From Thermotoga sp. Mc24 (GTDB lineage Bacteria; Thermotogota; Thermotogae; Thermotogales; Thermotogaceae): a stretch of DNA of 64,000 nt. The notes under the pieces are model-generated. The model was not told the DNA's origin and did not search any database. It saw nothing but the letters and a program-made list of their open reading frames with translations. The translations under genes and the position numbers were made by a program. Where the stretch lies: positions 47,829 to 111,828 of the forward strand of contig NZ_JSFH01000010.1 of NCBI RefSeq assembly GCF_000784835.1, in the 5' to 3' direction. Each line of letters opens with the position of its first letter. The stretch's first letter is position 1. This document shows, one piece after another, positions 55,797 to 64,000 of the stretch.

Positions 55797-57119
55797 ATGA
55801 AAGAGAGAATACTCCAGGAAATAAAGACCAGGGTAAACAGAAAAAGCTGGGAACTCTGGTTCAGTTCTTTTGATGTGAGATCGATAGAGGGTAACAAGGT
55901 TGTCTTCTCGGTCGGTAATCTTTTCATAAAAGAATGGCTGGAGAAGAAGTATCATTCTGTTCTCTCAAAAGCCGTGAAAGTTGTGCTCGGAAACGACGCC
56001 ACTTTTGAAATCACTTACGAAGCCTTTGAACCTCACTCCTCTTACAGCGAACCTCTTGTGAAGAAAAGAGCGGTGCTTCTCACACCACTGAATCCTGATT
56101 ACACCTTCGAAAATTTCGTCGTTGGTCCGGGAAATTCGTTTGCTTATCACGCCGCTCTCGAAGTGGCAAAACATCCAGGAAGATACAATCCACTCTTCAT
56201 ATACGGTGGTGTCGGACTTGGGAAGACGCACCTTCTTCAGTCGATAGGGAACTACGTTGTCCAGAACGAACCAGATCTGAGGGTGATGTACATCACCAGT
56301 GAGAAATTCTTGAACGACCTTGTTGACAGTATGAAGGAAGGAAAGCTGAATGAATTCAGGGAGAAATACAGAAAAAAGGTTGATATTCTTCTCATAGACG
56401 ATGTCCAGTTTCTCATAGGAAAGACAGGGGTTCAGACGGAACTGTTCCACACCTTCAACGAACTGCACGATTCCGGAAAACAAATCGTCATTTGTTCAGA
56501 CAGAGAACCTCAAAAATTGAGTGAGTTTCAGGATAGGCTGGTTTCCAGATTTCAAATGGGGCTCGTGGCGAAGTTAGAGCCCCCCGACGAGGAAACGAGG
56601 AAGAGCATTGCGAAAAAGATGCTTGAAATCGAGCATGGTGAACTTCCTGAAGAAGTTCTGAATTTTGTCGCAGAGAACGTGGACGATAACCTGCGAAGAC
56701 TCAGAGGAGCCATTATAAAGCTTCTGGTTTACAAGGAAACGACGGGAAAAGAGGTCGATCTGAGAGAAGCCATCTTGCTCCTGAAAGACTTCATAAAGCC
56801 AAACAGAGTAAAAGCCATGGATCCAATAGATGAACTCATAGAGATCGTTGCAAAAGTAACTGGTGTTTCACGTGAAGAGATCCTTTCCAACAACAGAAAC
56901 GTTAAGGCTCTCACAGCCAGACGAATTGGTATGTACGTGGCCAAGAACCATCTGAATAGTTCTCTGAGAACGATAGCGGAGAAATTCAACAGGTCACACC
57001 CTGTTGTTTTAGACAGTGTCAAAAGAGTCAAAGATTCCCTCCTCAAAGGGAACAAACAACTGAAGAGCCTGATCGATGAAGTGATAGGAGAGATTTCAAA
57101 AAGAGCCCTGAGCGGTTAA
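55797..57119 (+). CDS. dnaA: chromosomal replication initiator DnaA
   Basis: 440 residues. Domain I (ILQEIKTRVNRKSWELWFSS) is followed by a short linker and NPDYTFENFVVGPGNSFAYH. The AAA+ part has Walker A YGGVGLGKTHLLQSIGNYV, Walker B DILLIDDVQFLIGK and sensor LVSRFQMGLVAKLEPPDEET. Domain IV binds DNA: HLNSSLRTIAEKFNRSHPVV with the DnaA signature. All parts are intact. No dnaN or gyrB lies beside it; instead ferredoxin and trmB flank it, so the gene is not in the usual replication cluster. The 3' end overlaps the convergent trmB by 24 bases. Confidence 0.97.
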   Translation: MKERILQEIKTRVNRKSWELWFSSFDVRSIEGNKVVFSVGNLFIKEWLEKKYHSVLSKAVKVVLGNDATFEITYEAFEPHSSYSEPLVKKRAVLLTPLNPDYTFENFVVGPGNSFAYHAALEVAKHPGRYNPLFIYGGVGLGKTHLLQSIGNYVVQNEPDLRVMYITSEKFLNDLVDSMKEGKLNEFREKYRKKVDILLIDDVQFLIGKTGVQTELFHTFNELHDSGKQIVICSDREPQKLSEFQDRLVSRFQMGLVAKLEPPDEETRKSIAKKMLEIEHGELPEEVLNFVAENVDDNLRRLRGAIIKLLVYKETTGKEVDLREAILLLKDFIKPNRVKAMDPIDELIEIVAKVTGVSREEILSNNRNVKALTARRIGMYVAKNHLNSSLRTIAEKFNRSHPVVLDSVKRVKDSLLKGNKQLKSLIDEVIGEISKRALSG

Positions 57120-58046
57120 CTCCTCGATGATTCTCCTGAGGGACCATTTCAGGGCAGGTGTTCTGTAGGGATCAGAACCTTCGTCCAACTTCAAAACCCA
57201 TTTGCCGTCTCTTCCGGAAAGATTGAGATAGTACATTTGCTGGAAACCTCCTTCGTCAGTGGAGATCACCTTCAGAAGATAATCGTTGTCTCTGTACACC
57301 TTTTTCACGACGAAGATCTTGTTTTCATCTTTGAACACCTTTCCTTCCAGTTCTTTCAGCTTTTCCCAGGTGACATTGCCTTCGAACACACTGTGAGCCA
57401 TGTTGTTTTCACCCTCCATCAGTCTTTTTACAATTCCACTCTTCACTTTTCTTGCGACGATCAGATAGGTCTTCTTCCCTTGAGACTTCCACTTTCTTTC
57501 GTAGCGGGTTTCTACATCTCTTCTGAAGTTCTCTTCGAACACATCTACGACAAAATACTCTGAACTCTCGAAAGTGTCTAAAACTTCCCGTGCGTACCAT
57601 TCTTCATCGGTTGCAAACTCCACCGTGCCATCCATCTCCAGGACAGCAGAGAGCGTTTGGAGAAAGTCATAGCTGGTGATTCTTCGATCTTCGTGTCTTT
57701 TCTTTGGCCATGGACATGGAAAGTTGATGTAGACCTTTTCCACACTGCTGTCGGGAAACAGTTCTCTCAGACCAAACCTGGCATCTACCTTCACAAGTCG
57801 AACATTTTTCAGATTGTACCTTTTGAACTTTTTCTGTGCTTTTACGAAGGAAGTGATGGATAGCTCAAAACCAACGAAGTCTTTTTCCGGATGCCTTCTT
57901 GCAAGTTCTGTCAGGAATTCCCCGTTTCCAAAACCAACCTCAACCACTATCTTCGCTTTCCTGCCGAATATTTCAGACCAGTCGAGAGGGAATCTGGGAA
58001 AGTTTTGAGGTTTCAGTTCGTATTCTGTTACAACCACATCAGCCAC
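57096..58046 (-). CDS. trmB: tRNA (guanine-N7)-methyltransferase with C-terminal extension
   Basis: 316 residues. VVEVGFGNGEFLTELARRHP is SAM motif I, GFELSITSFVKAQKKFKRYN follows, and INFPCPWPKKRHEDRRIT is the TrmB signature with the PxPWxKxxH residues for G46 binding. The first 215 residues make a complete TrmB. A further 100 residues (NMAHSVFEGNVTWEKLKELE and beyond) are an extra small beta-rich domain that most TrmB proteins lack. It modifies G46 of tRNA. It overlaps the radical SAM gene by 19 bases at the start. Confidence 0.93.
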   Translation of the reverse strand: MADVVVTEYELKPQNFPRFPLDWSEIFGRKAKIVVEVGFGNGEFLTELARRHPEKDFVGFELSITSFVKAQKKFKRYNLKNVRLVKVDARFGLRELFPDSSVEKVYINFPCPWPKKRHEDRRITSYDFLQTLSAVLEMDGTVEFATDEEWYAREVLDTFESSEYFVVDVFEENFRRDVETRYERKWKSQGKKTYLIVARKVKSGIVKRLMEGENNMAHSVFEGNVTWEKLKELEGKVFKDENKIFVVKKVYRDNDYLLKVISTDEGGFQQMYYLNLSGRDGKWVLKLDEGSDPYRTPALKWSLRRIIEELTAQGSF

Positions 58047-58888
58047 CTCTCTACTTCTATGAGATTGAGCTTTTTCTTTTTCGCATATTCCACGACTTTC
58101 AGATATTCGCTTCTGGTGATGAATCTATTGAGTCCATATTCTTTCGCTCTGTACGACGGGTGAAACTGCGCCATGATGTTCACAAGTGGTTTTGGCTCCA
58201 GTGTTGAAAGCAGGTCGATCACACCAAAGCTGTTTTCAAGGAAACCGGGAAGAACAAGGTGTCTCACAAGAACTCCCTTTTTCATAACACCGTTTCTCAT
58301 CACGTGTTCTCCCACCTGATCGATCATAACCTTCAGGGCTTCCAGAGCGAATCTTGGATAGTCTTTCACACCAGAGAGTTTTTCTCCAAGTTCAGGATCA
58401 CTGTACTTGAAATCCGGCATGTAGATATCGACGAACCCTTCAAGAGAAGCTATGGTATCGACGGATTCGTACCCCCCGCAGTTGTAAACAACGGGAATTT
58501 TTCTGTCCATTCTCTCGAGGGCATCGATTATGAAAGGTACCTGGTGAGTGGGAGTCACCAGGTTGAGATTTTCCACACCCATATCCTGAAGTTTCATGAA
58601 TATCTTCAAAAGATCTTCAACTGTTATTTCTTCTCCTATACCCAGCTGACTGATTTCATAGTTCTGACAGTAGACACATTTGAGATTGCAGTAGGTGAAA
58701 AAGACGGTTCCACTTCCATTACGGCCAACGAGTATTCTTTCCTCTCCAAAATGAGGCCCCCAGGAAGAAACAACGGGAGAGCTTGTTACTCCACAGGCTC
58801 CTTTTTCTCCCTTGAGTCTGTTCACTCCACAATTTCTGGGACAGAGATCACACTTTTCAAGTTTCCTGTAGAAAAGTTCACTCTTCAC
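58028..58888 (-). CDS. PflX-like radical SAM protein (COG1313)
   Basis: 286 residues. CDLCPRNCGVNRLKGEKGAC at the N-terminus is a cysteine-rich segment typical of this group, and TYCNLKCVYCQNYEIS the CxxxCxxC cluster site. The rest (LNLVTPTHQVPFIIDALE, VYNCGGYESVDTIASLEG, YMPDFKYSDPELGEKLSG) matches PflX and YgiQ-free AmmeMemoRadiSam-like proteins. They are predicted glycyl-radical activases or related enzymes with unknown targets. ATG 58888 overlaps the TPR gene by 4 bases. Confidence 0.88.
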   Translation of the reverse strand: MKSELFYRKLEKCDLCPRNCGVNRLKGEKGACGVTSSPVVSSWGPHFGEERILVGRNGSGTVFFTYCNLKCVYCQNYEISQLGIGEEITVEDLLKIFMKLQDMGVENLNLVTPTHQVPFIIDALERMDRKIPVVYNCGGYESVDTIASLEGFVDIYMPDFKYSDPELGEKLSGVKDYPRFALEALKVMIDQVGEHVMRNGVMKKGVLVRHLVLPGFLENSFGVIDLLSTLEPKPLVNIMAQFHPSYRAKEYGLNRFITRSEYLKVVEYAKKKKLNLIEVERWLMWL

Positions 58889-60018
58889 AGCCTCTTCAAA
58901 AAGTACTCCGCGTCGTCCGCGTACTCGCTATCTGGGAAAAGCTTTATGAATTCCTCAAAGAGCGAACGAGCGGTCGATGTATCGCCTTTGTAGTAGTAAC
59001 TCAAAGCCCTGTAATAGTAAACATCATCTTTGAAATAGACGTCGTCTTCCCCAACTTCCTTTATGGCAACTTCAAACCTGTTAATGGCTTCATCGTAGTC
59101 TCTTCTCAGATAGAACATGTAACCCAGAAACCACAGACCCTTCGCTCTTTCTATTCGATCTTCCCGTGCGGTAACGTAAACAACAGATACTGAAGGTTCT
59201 TCGCTCGAAGTTTTTGCTACAGCGGATTCGATCCTGGAGAGTCTGGATTCCAGATTCGTCAGAGCCTCTCTAAGAGATTCTATGTTCTCAGAGATGGAGC
59301 TCATGTTTTCTTGCAAGACGCTGAAATTCTCTTCAAGGGAATCGTTTATCTTTCCCAGATTTTCTGTGAGAACAACGATGTTCGCTAAGATATCTTCGAT
59401 ACGCTGTTCGACAGGTTTAATATTTACCTCACTCTCAGAGGATGGCACATTCACTTCTATGCGTGAGGGAAGGATGTAAAAAGCGAGTATCGTTGTGACA
59501 AGTAGTGCAACCAAAAGAGAAAGTGTGAACACTTCGAAAACACCTATCCTCCGAGAGGAAACTTTGGTTTCGATCAGAGCGGGGTGCGTTCTGTCAAGGC
59601 TCAAAAGAAGCTTTCGATACTTTTCAATCGCCCTCTTTTCGTTTCTCTGAAGAGCAAGCTTGTATCTCAGAGCTATTACTTCCACGAGTTCAGGATAGTC
59701 TTTGACGATCGATTCGAGTATGGAGGCAGCTCCCTGAAAATTCTTTCGCTCCATCTCCTTGAGGGCTTCTTCTGTTTCTTTCGAATAGTCTATATTCAGT
59801 TGGTTCATTGCGTACTCGTAGTACTCTTTGTATTTCTCTCTGAATTCATCCGGCAAGTTTTCATAGAGCCTTTTCACAGCCTTCCAGTTCCTGGCAGCAT
59901 ACTCTACTTCCAGTTCAAGATGGGGAAACTCTTCTGGAAAGAGGGAGAGCAAATTTCTTGCTTCGGTGATTCTTTTCTCACTGATGAGATCCCTCACGAT
60001 TTTTTCCAGAACATTCAT
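58885..60018 (-). CDS. TPR/coiled-coil membrane protein
   Basis: 377 residues. Residues 1-150 are helical with TPR-like repeats ([20 protein letters not shown], then [14 protein letters not shown]) on the cytoplasmic side. One membrane helix at about 165-190 ([20 protein letters not shown]). An outside coiled coil follows ([20 protein letters not shown]). The C-terminal 90 residues are YbgF-type TPRs ([40 protein letters not shown]). Possibly an envelope scaffold. It overlaps the NAD(P)HX repair gene by 4 bases. Confidence 0.82.
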   Translation of the reverse strand: MNVLEKIVRDLISEKRITEARNLLSLFPEEFPHLELEVEYAARNWKAVKRLYENLPDEFREKYKEYYEYAMNQLNIDYSKETEEALKEMERKNFQGAASILESIVKDYPELVEVIALRYKLALQRNEKRAIEKYRKLLLSLDRTHPALIETKVSSRRIGVFEVFTLSLLVALLVTTILAFYILPSRIEVNVPSSESEVNIKPVEQRIEDILANIVVLTENLGKINDSLEENFSVLQENMSSISENIESLREALTNLESRLSRIESAVAKTSSEEPSVSVVYVTAREDRIERAKGLWFLGYMFYLRRDYDEAINRFEVAIKEVGEDDVYFKDDVYYYRALSYYYKGDTSTARSLFEEFIKLFPDSEYADDAEYFLKRL

Positions 60019-61526
60019 TCTCTCAACCTCCTTATAGCCTCGGGTATGAGGTGTAACAGTTCAGAAGCGGTGAGACCTCTCTCATCCTGCTCAAAAAGCT
60101 CTGCGGCAAAACCGTGGAGATACACAGAAACCGCGGAAGCTTCGAGAGGAGAAAGTCCCTGTGCCATAAAGCCGGCTATCATCCCTGTTAGAACGTCTCC
60201 ACTTCCCCCCTTTGAGAGGCCCGTGTTTCCCGTTATATTGAACAGAGTTCTCACACCGTCCGTTACAATGGTGGTAGCAGATTTCAAAACCAACACGCAA
60301 CCGTTCTCCTTTGAGAACTCCTCGGCCAGTTCGTAATTGTACTTAACGTCCCCAATGGTTTTTCTCACGAGTCTTGCCATTTCCCCAGGATGCGGAGTTA
60401 ACACCGCCGAGGATTTTCTCTCTTTCAAAACTGAGGAATCCAAAACGTTAATGGCATCGGCATCGATGACAACCGGTTTTTCGAGTGTCTTCAGAAACTC
60501 GTTGACAAATTCTCTCACGTGCTCGTTGTTTCCAAGACCCGGTCCGATGGCTACCACATCCACATCTTTTGATAGATCCAGACATTCCTGAATATTCCGT
60601 GGACCGAAGAAACCTTTTTCTGTATCCACAGGAATGGAAATGAGTTCTGGAAATCTCGAAATAGCGATCAGATTCTGTGGAAAAGGAACTGCGAGTTTCA
60701 CAAGACCTGTTCCCACTTTCAAGGCCCCCATTCCAGAAAGCACGGGAGCTCCGGAGTACAATCTGGACCCTGCTATTATCAGCACTTTTCCGTAGGTTCC
60801 CTTGTGGGAATCTCTGGGACGCTCTGGCAGAAGAGAGCGAACCATTTCCCGCGTTATCACATATCGATTGATCGAATCCATCAGGTAAACAGGATGACCT
60901 ATGTTGGCGACTTTGAGTTTTCCCGTGTGATCTCTTCCCGGAAAGAGAATGTGACCTATCTTTGGAACTCCAAAGGTAACCGTGAGATCCGCTTTCACCG
61001 CTACTCCAAGAACCTTACCTGTGTTCGAATCTACTCCCGATGGGATGTCAACAGAAACAACTATTTTTCCCGATTTATTTACGAGATCTATCATCTCAGC
61101 GTACTCTCCTGTGATTTCCCCTCTCAGGCCCGTTCCAAAAATGGCGTCAACCACCACATCGAATTCGTTCAGAAGGAAGGGTTCGAATTTATCTACTACT
61201 TTTCCTCCGAATTTTTTGTAAAGACCGTAATTGTATTCACAATCGGGAGTTTTTTTCTTTCCAAGAGAGACAACCAGAACATCTTTCGCCGTACCGAGGA
61301 GATTTCTGGCTACGACAAAGCCGTCTCCTCCATTGTTTCCTCCCCCGCAAAGAACCAGGAATCTGTAATCAGAAAGATTCCCAAGTTCTTCTTCCATCGC
61401 GAGAACAACAGAAATCCCTGCTCGTTCCATGAGGATTCTCGAATCCACGCCGTATTCTTTTATCGTTAATTCGTCGATCTCTTTCATCTCTTGAGCGGTT
61501 GCCACTCTCACTTTCTCACCTCTCAT
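60015..61526 (-). CDS. nnr: bifunctional NAD(P)HX epimerase/dehydratase
   Basis: 503 residues. The N-terminal half is the epimerase ([54 protein letters not shown]). The C-terminal half is the ADP-dependent dehydratase ([52 protein letters not shown]). Together they repair hydrated NADH and NADPH, a damage product favoured by heat. It matches the structurally studied T. maritima protein closely. The ATG at 61526 adds about 13 residues to the start I recall. It overlaps the transglycosylase gene by 11 bases. Confidence 0.95.
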   Translation of the reverse strand: MRGEKVRVATAQEMKEIDELTIKEYGVDSRILMERAGISVVLAMEEELGNLSDYRFLVLCGGGNNGGDGFVVARNLLGTAKDVLVVSLGKKKTPDCEYNYGLYKKFGGKVVDKFEPFLLNEFDVVVDAIFGTGLRGEITGEYAEMIDLVNKSGKIVVSVDIPSGVDSNTGKVLGVAVKADLTVTFGVPKIGHILFPGRDHTGKLKVANIGHPVYLMDSINRYVITREMVRSLLPERPRDSHKGTYGKVLIIAGSRLYSGAPVLSGMGALKVGTGLVKLAVPFPQNLIAISRFPELISIPVDTEKGFFGPRNIQECLDLSKDVDVVAIGPGLGNNEHVREFVNEFLKTLEKPVVIDADAINVLDSSVLKERKSSAVLTPHPGEMARLVRKTIGDVKYNYELAEEFSKENGCVLVLKSATTIVTDGVRTLFNITGNTGLSKGGSGDVLTGMIAGFMAQGLSPLEASAVSVYLHGFAAELFEQDERGLTASELLHLIPEAIRRLRE

Positions 61527-61980
61527 TGTAGAGGAAACGGTATATGAGATAGGTCCTCTTCACTTTTTTCAAGTATCTTCTCGCACTGTCCAGATTTCTT
61601 CCTTCGTCCAGAGCAGTTGGCCCTATGTTGTAAGCCATGATAGCTTTGTCGAGATCCCCGTACAGATCTTTCAAAAATCTCAGATAAACGATTCCGTAGA
61701 TTATGTTTCCCTCTGGATCCTTGAAATCCTCCTCCAGAGAAAATTTCTTTTTCAACCAGACGGCCGTTGAAGGCATGATCTGCATGAGACCAAAGGCCCC
61801 AAGCGAAGAAACCGCGTTTTTATCAAAACTACTCTCCACCCATATGATACTTTGAATGAGAAGAGGATCGAGATCGTTGGAATTTTTGGATATGAAATCG
61901 TAATAATCATCCGGGAACAATCTGTAGAGATTCGCTATAAACACAAGAACAAACAAAAAACACAGAAAGAAACTCCTCAC
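61516..61980 (-). CDS. exported lytic transglycosylase (SLT domain)
   Basis: 154 residues from GTG 61980, where GTGA overlaps the alcohol dehydrogenase stop; GGAGG lies upstream. [19 protein letters not shown] is a signal peptide or anchor. [20 protein letters not shown] holds the catalytic Glu, with the [13 protein letters not shown] motif and [13 protein letters not shown] of family 1 (MltC/Slt type). It cuts peptidoglycan. The short length suggests a membrane-anchored single-domain enzyme for local wall remodelling. Confidence 0.9.
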   Translation of the reverse strand: MRSFFLCFLFVLVFIANLYRLFPDDYYDFISKNSNDLDPLLIQSIIWVESSFDKNAVSSLGAFGLMQIMPSTAVWLKKKFSLEEDFKDPEGNIIYGIVYLRFLKDLYGDLDKAIMAYNIGPTALDEGRNLDSARRYLKKVKRTYLIYRFLYNER

Positions 61981-63056
61981 ACCCCGAGGGCCTCCCTGTA
62001 TATGTTTCTGATCTTCTCGGGAGTGAAAGTACCAGGTGTGTTGGTCAAGTGTTTCGCTTTGGAACCCTTTTCGACCCACTTCTCCAGTTCTTCAGAGGAG
62101 ACTGTTACTTTTTCATAAAGCCCAAGCTCTTTCAGAAATCTCAAAAGACTGCCACCGAATATGTGGTTCACCGTGGTCACTTTTTCTGGAATTTCTTCTT
62201 TCATTACTTCCATGACAAACGGGAGCACCATACCTGTCGCCTTTCCGTGTTTTATTCCCTTCTCCACTGTCAGAGGATAACCCAGAGCGTGCGCCAATGT
62301 GGTTCCAGTTTGCGCAATCACCATTCCAGCAAGGCAGGAGGCCACGAACATCTTCTTTCTGGCTTCTCTGTTTCCTTCAATGGCCTTCGGTAAATTCCTG
62401 TGTATTATCTTCATGGCTTCGATCGCGAGGGCATCAGAGGGCGGTGTGCTCTTTCTGGAGAGGAATCCCTCGACCGCGTGGGAAAGCGCATCAACTCCAG
62501 TTGACAGAGCCAGTTTATCAGACATGAAATAGGTGTATCCGGGATCGAGAAACGCGTACACCGGGAACATGAGTGTACAACCTCTTTTGTTTCCTTCTGG
62601 ATCGGTGAGAATGGAATACGGCGTGACCTCACTACCCGTTCCGGCGGTGGTCGGTATCTCCACAACTGGAAGCCAGTGCTTCACTTTTTCTCTATCGTAC
62701 AGATCTTCAACGGAAAGATCTTTTTCTTTCAAAAGCACGGCCACCGCTTTGGCGAAATCCATTGGACTTCCTCCACCGAGTCCCACGACAAAATCGAAAG
62801 AATCGTTTCTGTACCTCTCAACAGCTTTCATGACGTTATCGAAAGACGGATTCTCCTCGACTTCATCGAAAATCTCGTAGGATATTCCTGTTTCGTTGAG
62901 AAGCTTTCTCAGATCATCAAGGGATCCATTCTTCTTCGAAGAAGATTTACCGGTCACCACCAGGGCCCTTTTTCCAAGAATATCTATTATGCTTCCTTTT
63001 TTTTCGAGGATCTTTTCTCCAAAAAAGACATCTGTGGGCATGTAGAATTCCCACAT
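61977..63056 (-). CDS. iron-containing alcohol dehydrogenase
   Basis: 359 residues from ATG 63056; GAGGTGG lies seven bases upstream. WEFYMPTDVFFGEKIL is the start. VVGLGGGSPMDFAKAVAVLL binds NAD(P), EIPTTAGTGSEVTPYSIL follows, and STGVDALSHAVEGFLS with TLAHALGYPL and KHGKATGMVLPFV bring the Asp and His metal ligands. It matches the T. maritima enzyme that was crystallised with iron and NADP, annotated as 1,3-propanediol dehydrogenase; the physiological substrate is open. Confidence 0.94.
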   Translation of the reverse strand: MWEFYMPTDVFFGEKILEKKGSIIDILGKRALVVTGKSSSKKNGSLDDLRKLLNETGISYEIFDEVEENPSFDNVMKAVERYRNDSFDFVVGLGGGSPMDFAKAVAVLLKEKDLSVEDLYDREKVKHWLPVVEIPTTAGTGSEVTPYSILTDPEGNKRGCTLMFPVYAFLDPGYTYFMSDKLALSTGVDALSHAVEGFLSRKSTPPSDALAIEAMKIIHRNLPKAIEGNREARKKMFVASCLAGMVIAQTGTTLAHALGYPLTVEKGIKHGKATGMVLPFVMEVMKEEIPEKVTTVNHIFGGSLLRFLKELGLYEKVTVSSEELEKWVEKGSKAKHLTNTPGTFTPEKIRNIYREALGV

Positions 63057-63066
63057 GAATACCACC

Positions 63067-63492
<426 letters not shown>

Positions 63493-64000
63493 TCACACCT
63501 TGAACTTTTGAACGAGCGTTGAGAGCTGTTCAGAGAGGGAAGAGAGTTTTTCGGCAGCCTCTGAGACTCTGGCAGCAGACTCGGTCTGGTTTTCTATGAG
63601 AGACTCCATCCTGTTCAGGCTTTCCACAACCCCTTCAACGATCTTTGTGACGTTGTCCATGGCACTTGCCATCTCTTCTGCAGCTGCCCCCTGCTCCTGC
63701 GCTGTCGCTGCCGTGTTCTCTATCATGCTGTTGATCTCTTCTATCCTTCCAAGGATCTCCCTGAATCTCTTCGTCACTTCTTCTCCCATCACCGCTATCT
63801 CGTCCACTCCTTCGAACATCTCTTTCGAGCCGTTCTCCACGTGTTCTATCGTTGCCCTCAAACTGCTCAACATCTTCGCTATGTCTTCTGTCGCCCTCTG
63901 GCTCTCTTCTGCAAGTTTCCTTATCTCGTCTGCCACAACCGCAAAGCCCCTTCCCGCTTCCCCAGCTCGAGCTGCTTCTATCGCTGCGTTCAACGCGAGC
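63493..64000 (-). CDS. methyl-accepting chemotaxis protein, C-terminal part
   Basis: Only about 169 C-terminal residues are in the window; the frame is open at base 64000. [20 protein letters not shown] is the conserved hairpin tip that binds CheA/CheW, followed by [20 protein letters not shown] and a long coiled coil ending FKV. The sensor half lies outside. It has the same signalling tip as the H-NOX receptor near 13000. Confidence 0.95.
   Translation of the reverse strand, partial: LALNAAIEAARAGEAGRGFAVVADEIRKLAEESQRATEDIAKMLSSLRATIEHVENGSKEMFEGVDEIAVMGEEVTKRFREILGRIEEINSMIENTAATAQEQGAAAEEMASAMDNVTKIVEGVVESLNRMESLIENQTESAARVSEAAEKLSSLSEQLSTLVQKFKV

Overview
The window is a dense, gene-packed bacterial segment from a hyperthermophilic Thermotoga very close to, but not identical with, T. 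maritima. Several proteins can be recognised almost residue for residue from memory of T. maritima proteins: the 60-residue [4Fe-4S] ferredoxin, the MTA/SAH deaminase, the iron alcohol dehydrogenase, the OsmC-like protein and the two-domain NAD(P)HX repair enzyme. The remaining differences (amino-acid changes, a decayed CBS-domain gene, an extra glycoside hydrolase) argue for another strain or sister species. Strong Shine-Dalgarno sequences, many GTG/TTG starts, and 4-nt or longer gene overlaps are typical of this group. Strain identity is inference.

Layout. 1-6552 (minus): a periplasmic defence-type cassette of a thioester-containing alpha-2-macroglobulin, a small HExxH protein and a DUF1175 protein, followed by a DNA methylase cut by the window edge. 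6650-9662 (plus): a sulfur-relay operon (TusA, a YeeE/TsuA thiosulfate channel, three DsrE/F/H-like proteins), then an ArsR-type regulator fused to a second TusA domain. 9663-13531: a decayed auxin-efflux-type carrier, then a plus-strand operon of a 42-residue membrane peptide, a frameshifted HD-GYP protein and an H-NOX-chemoreceptor fusion. 13648-16566: an ATPase/nuclease-like DUF234 protein, an acetyltransferase and a tyrosine recombinase. 16658-19407 (minus): larC-larB-larE for the nickel-pincer cofactor. 19552-22498: an M3 oligopeptidase, and a LemA/TPM pair.

22645-35868 (plus) is the metabolic centrepiece. A promoter with tandem LacI-type operators drives rbsK, rbsD, rbsB, a DUF2291 lipoprotein, rbsA, rbsC, a split transketolase, an FGGY kinase, a fucose-isomerase-family isomerase, a cytoplasmic apiosidase-like glycoside hydrolase and a LacI regulator. 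Ribose uptake and kinase genes are thus joined to an isomerase, kinase and two-subunit transketolase set that resembles the published transketolase route for the branched pentose D-apiose. This is the best candidate for a system worth testing.

35874-50396: a radical SAM protein, a DUF429 protein, a nonsense-interrupted LVIVD lipoprotein, a PhoPQ-regulated-type hydrolase, a zinc-ribbon protein, a beta-propeller gene whose signal peptide is coded inside the end of glnA, glnA, a candidate small RNA, an envelope pair, rluD, panD, a methyltransferase with a probable ATT start, PadR, MTA/SAH deaminase, a CBS-gene remnant and an ArsB/NhaD permease. 50424-64000: a TolB-like protein, an Mrr-like membrane protein, a MoxR-VWA module, ferredoxin, dnaA, trmB, a PflX-like radical SAM enzyme, a TPR membrane protein, NAD(P)HX repair, a lytic transglycosylase, an iron alcohol dehydrogenase, OsmC, and the end of a chemoreceptor. 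I saw no rRNA, tRNA, CRISPR array or intact insertion sequence. Every gene-free stretch is shorter than 300 bases.
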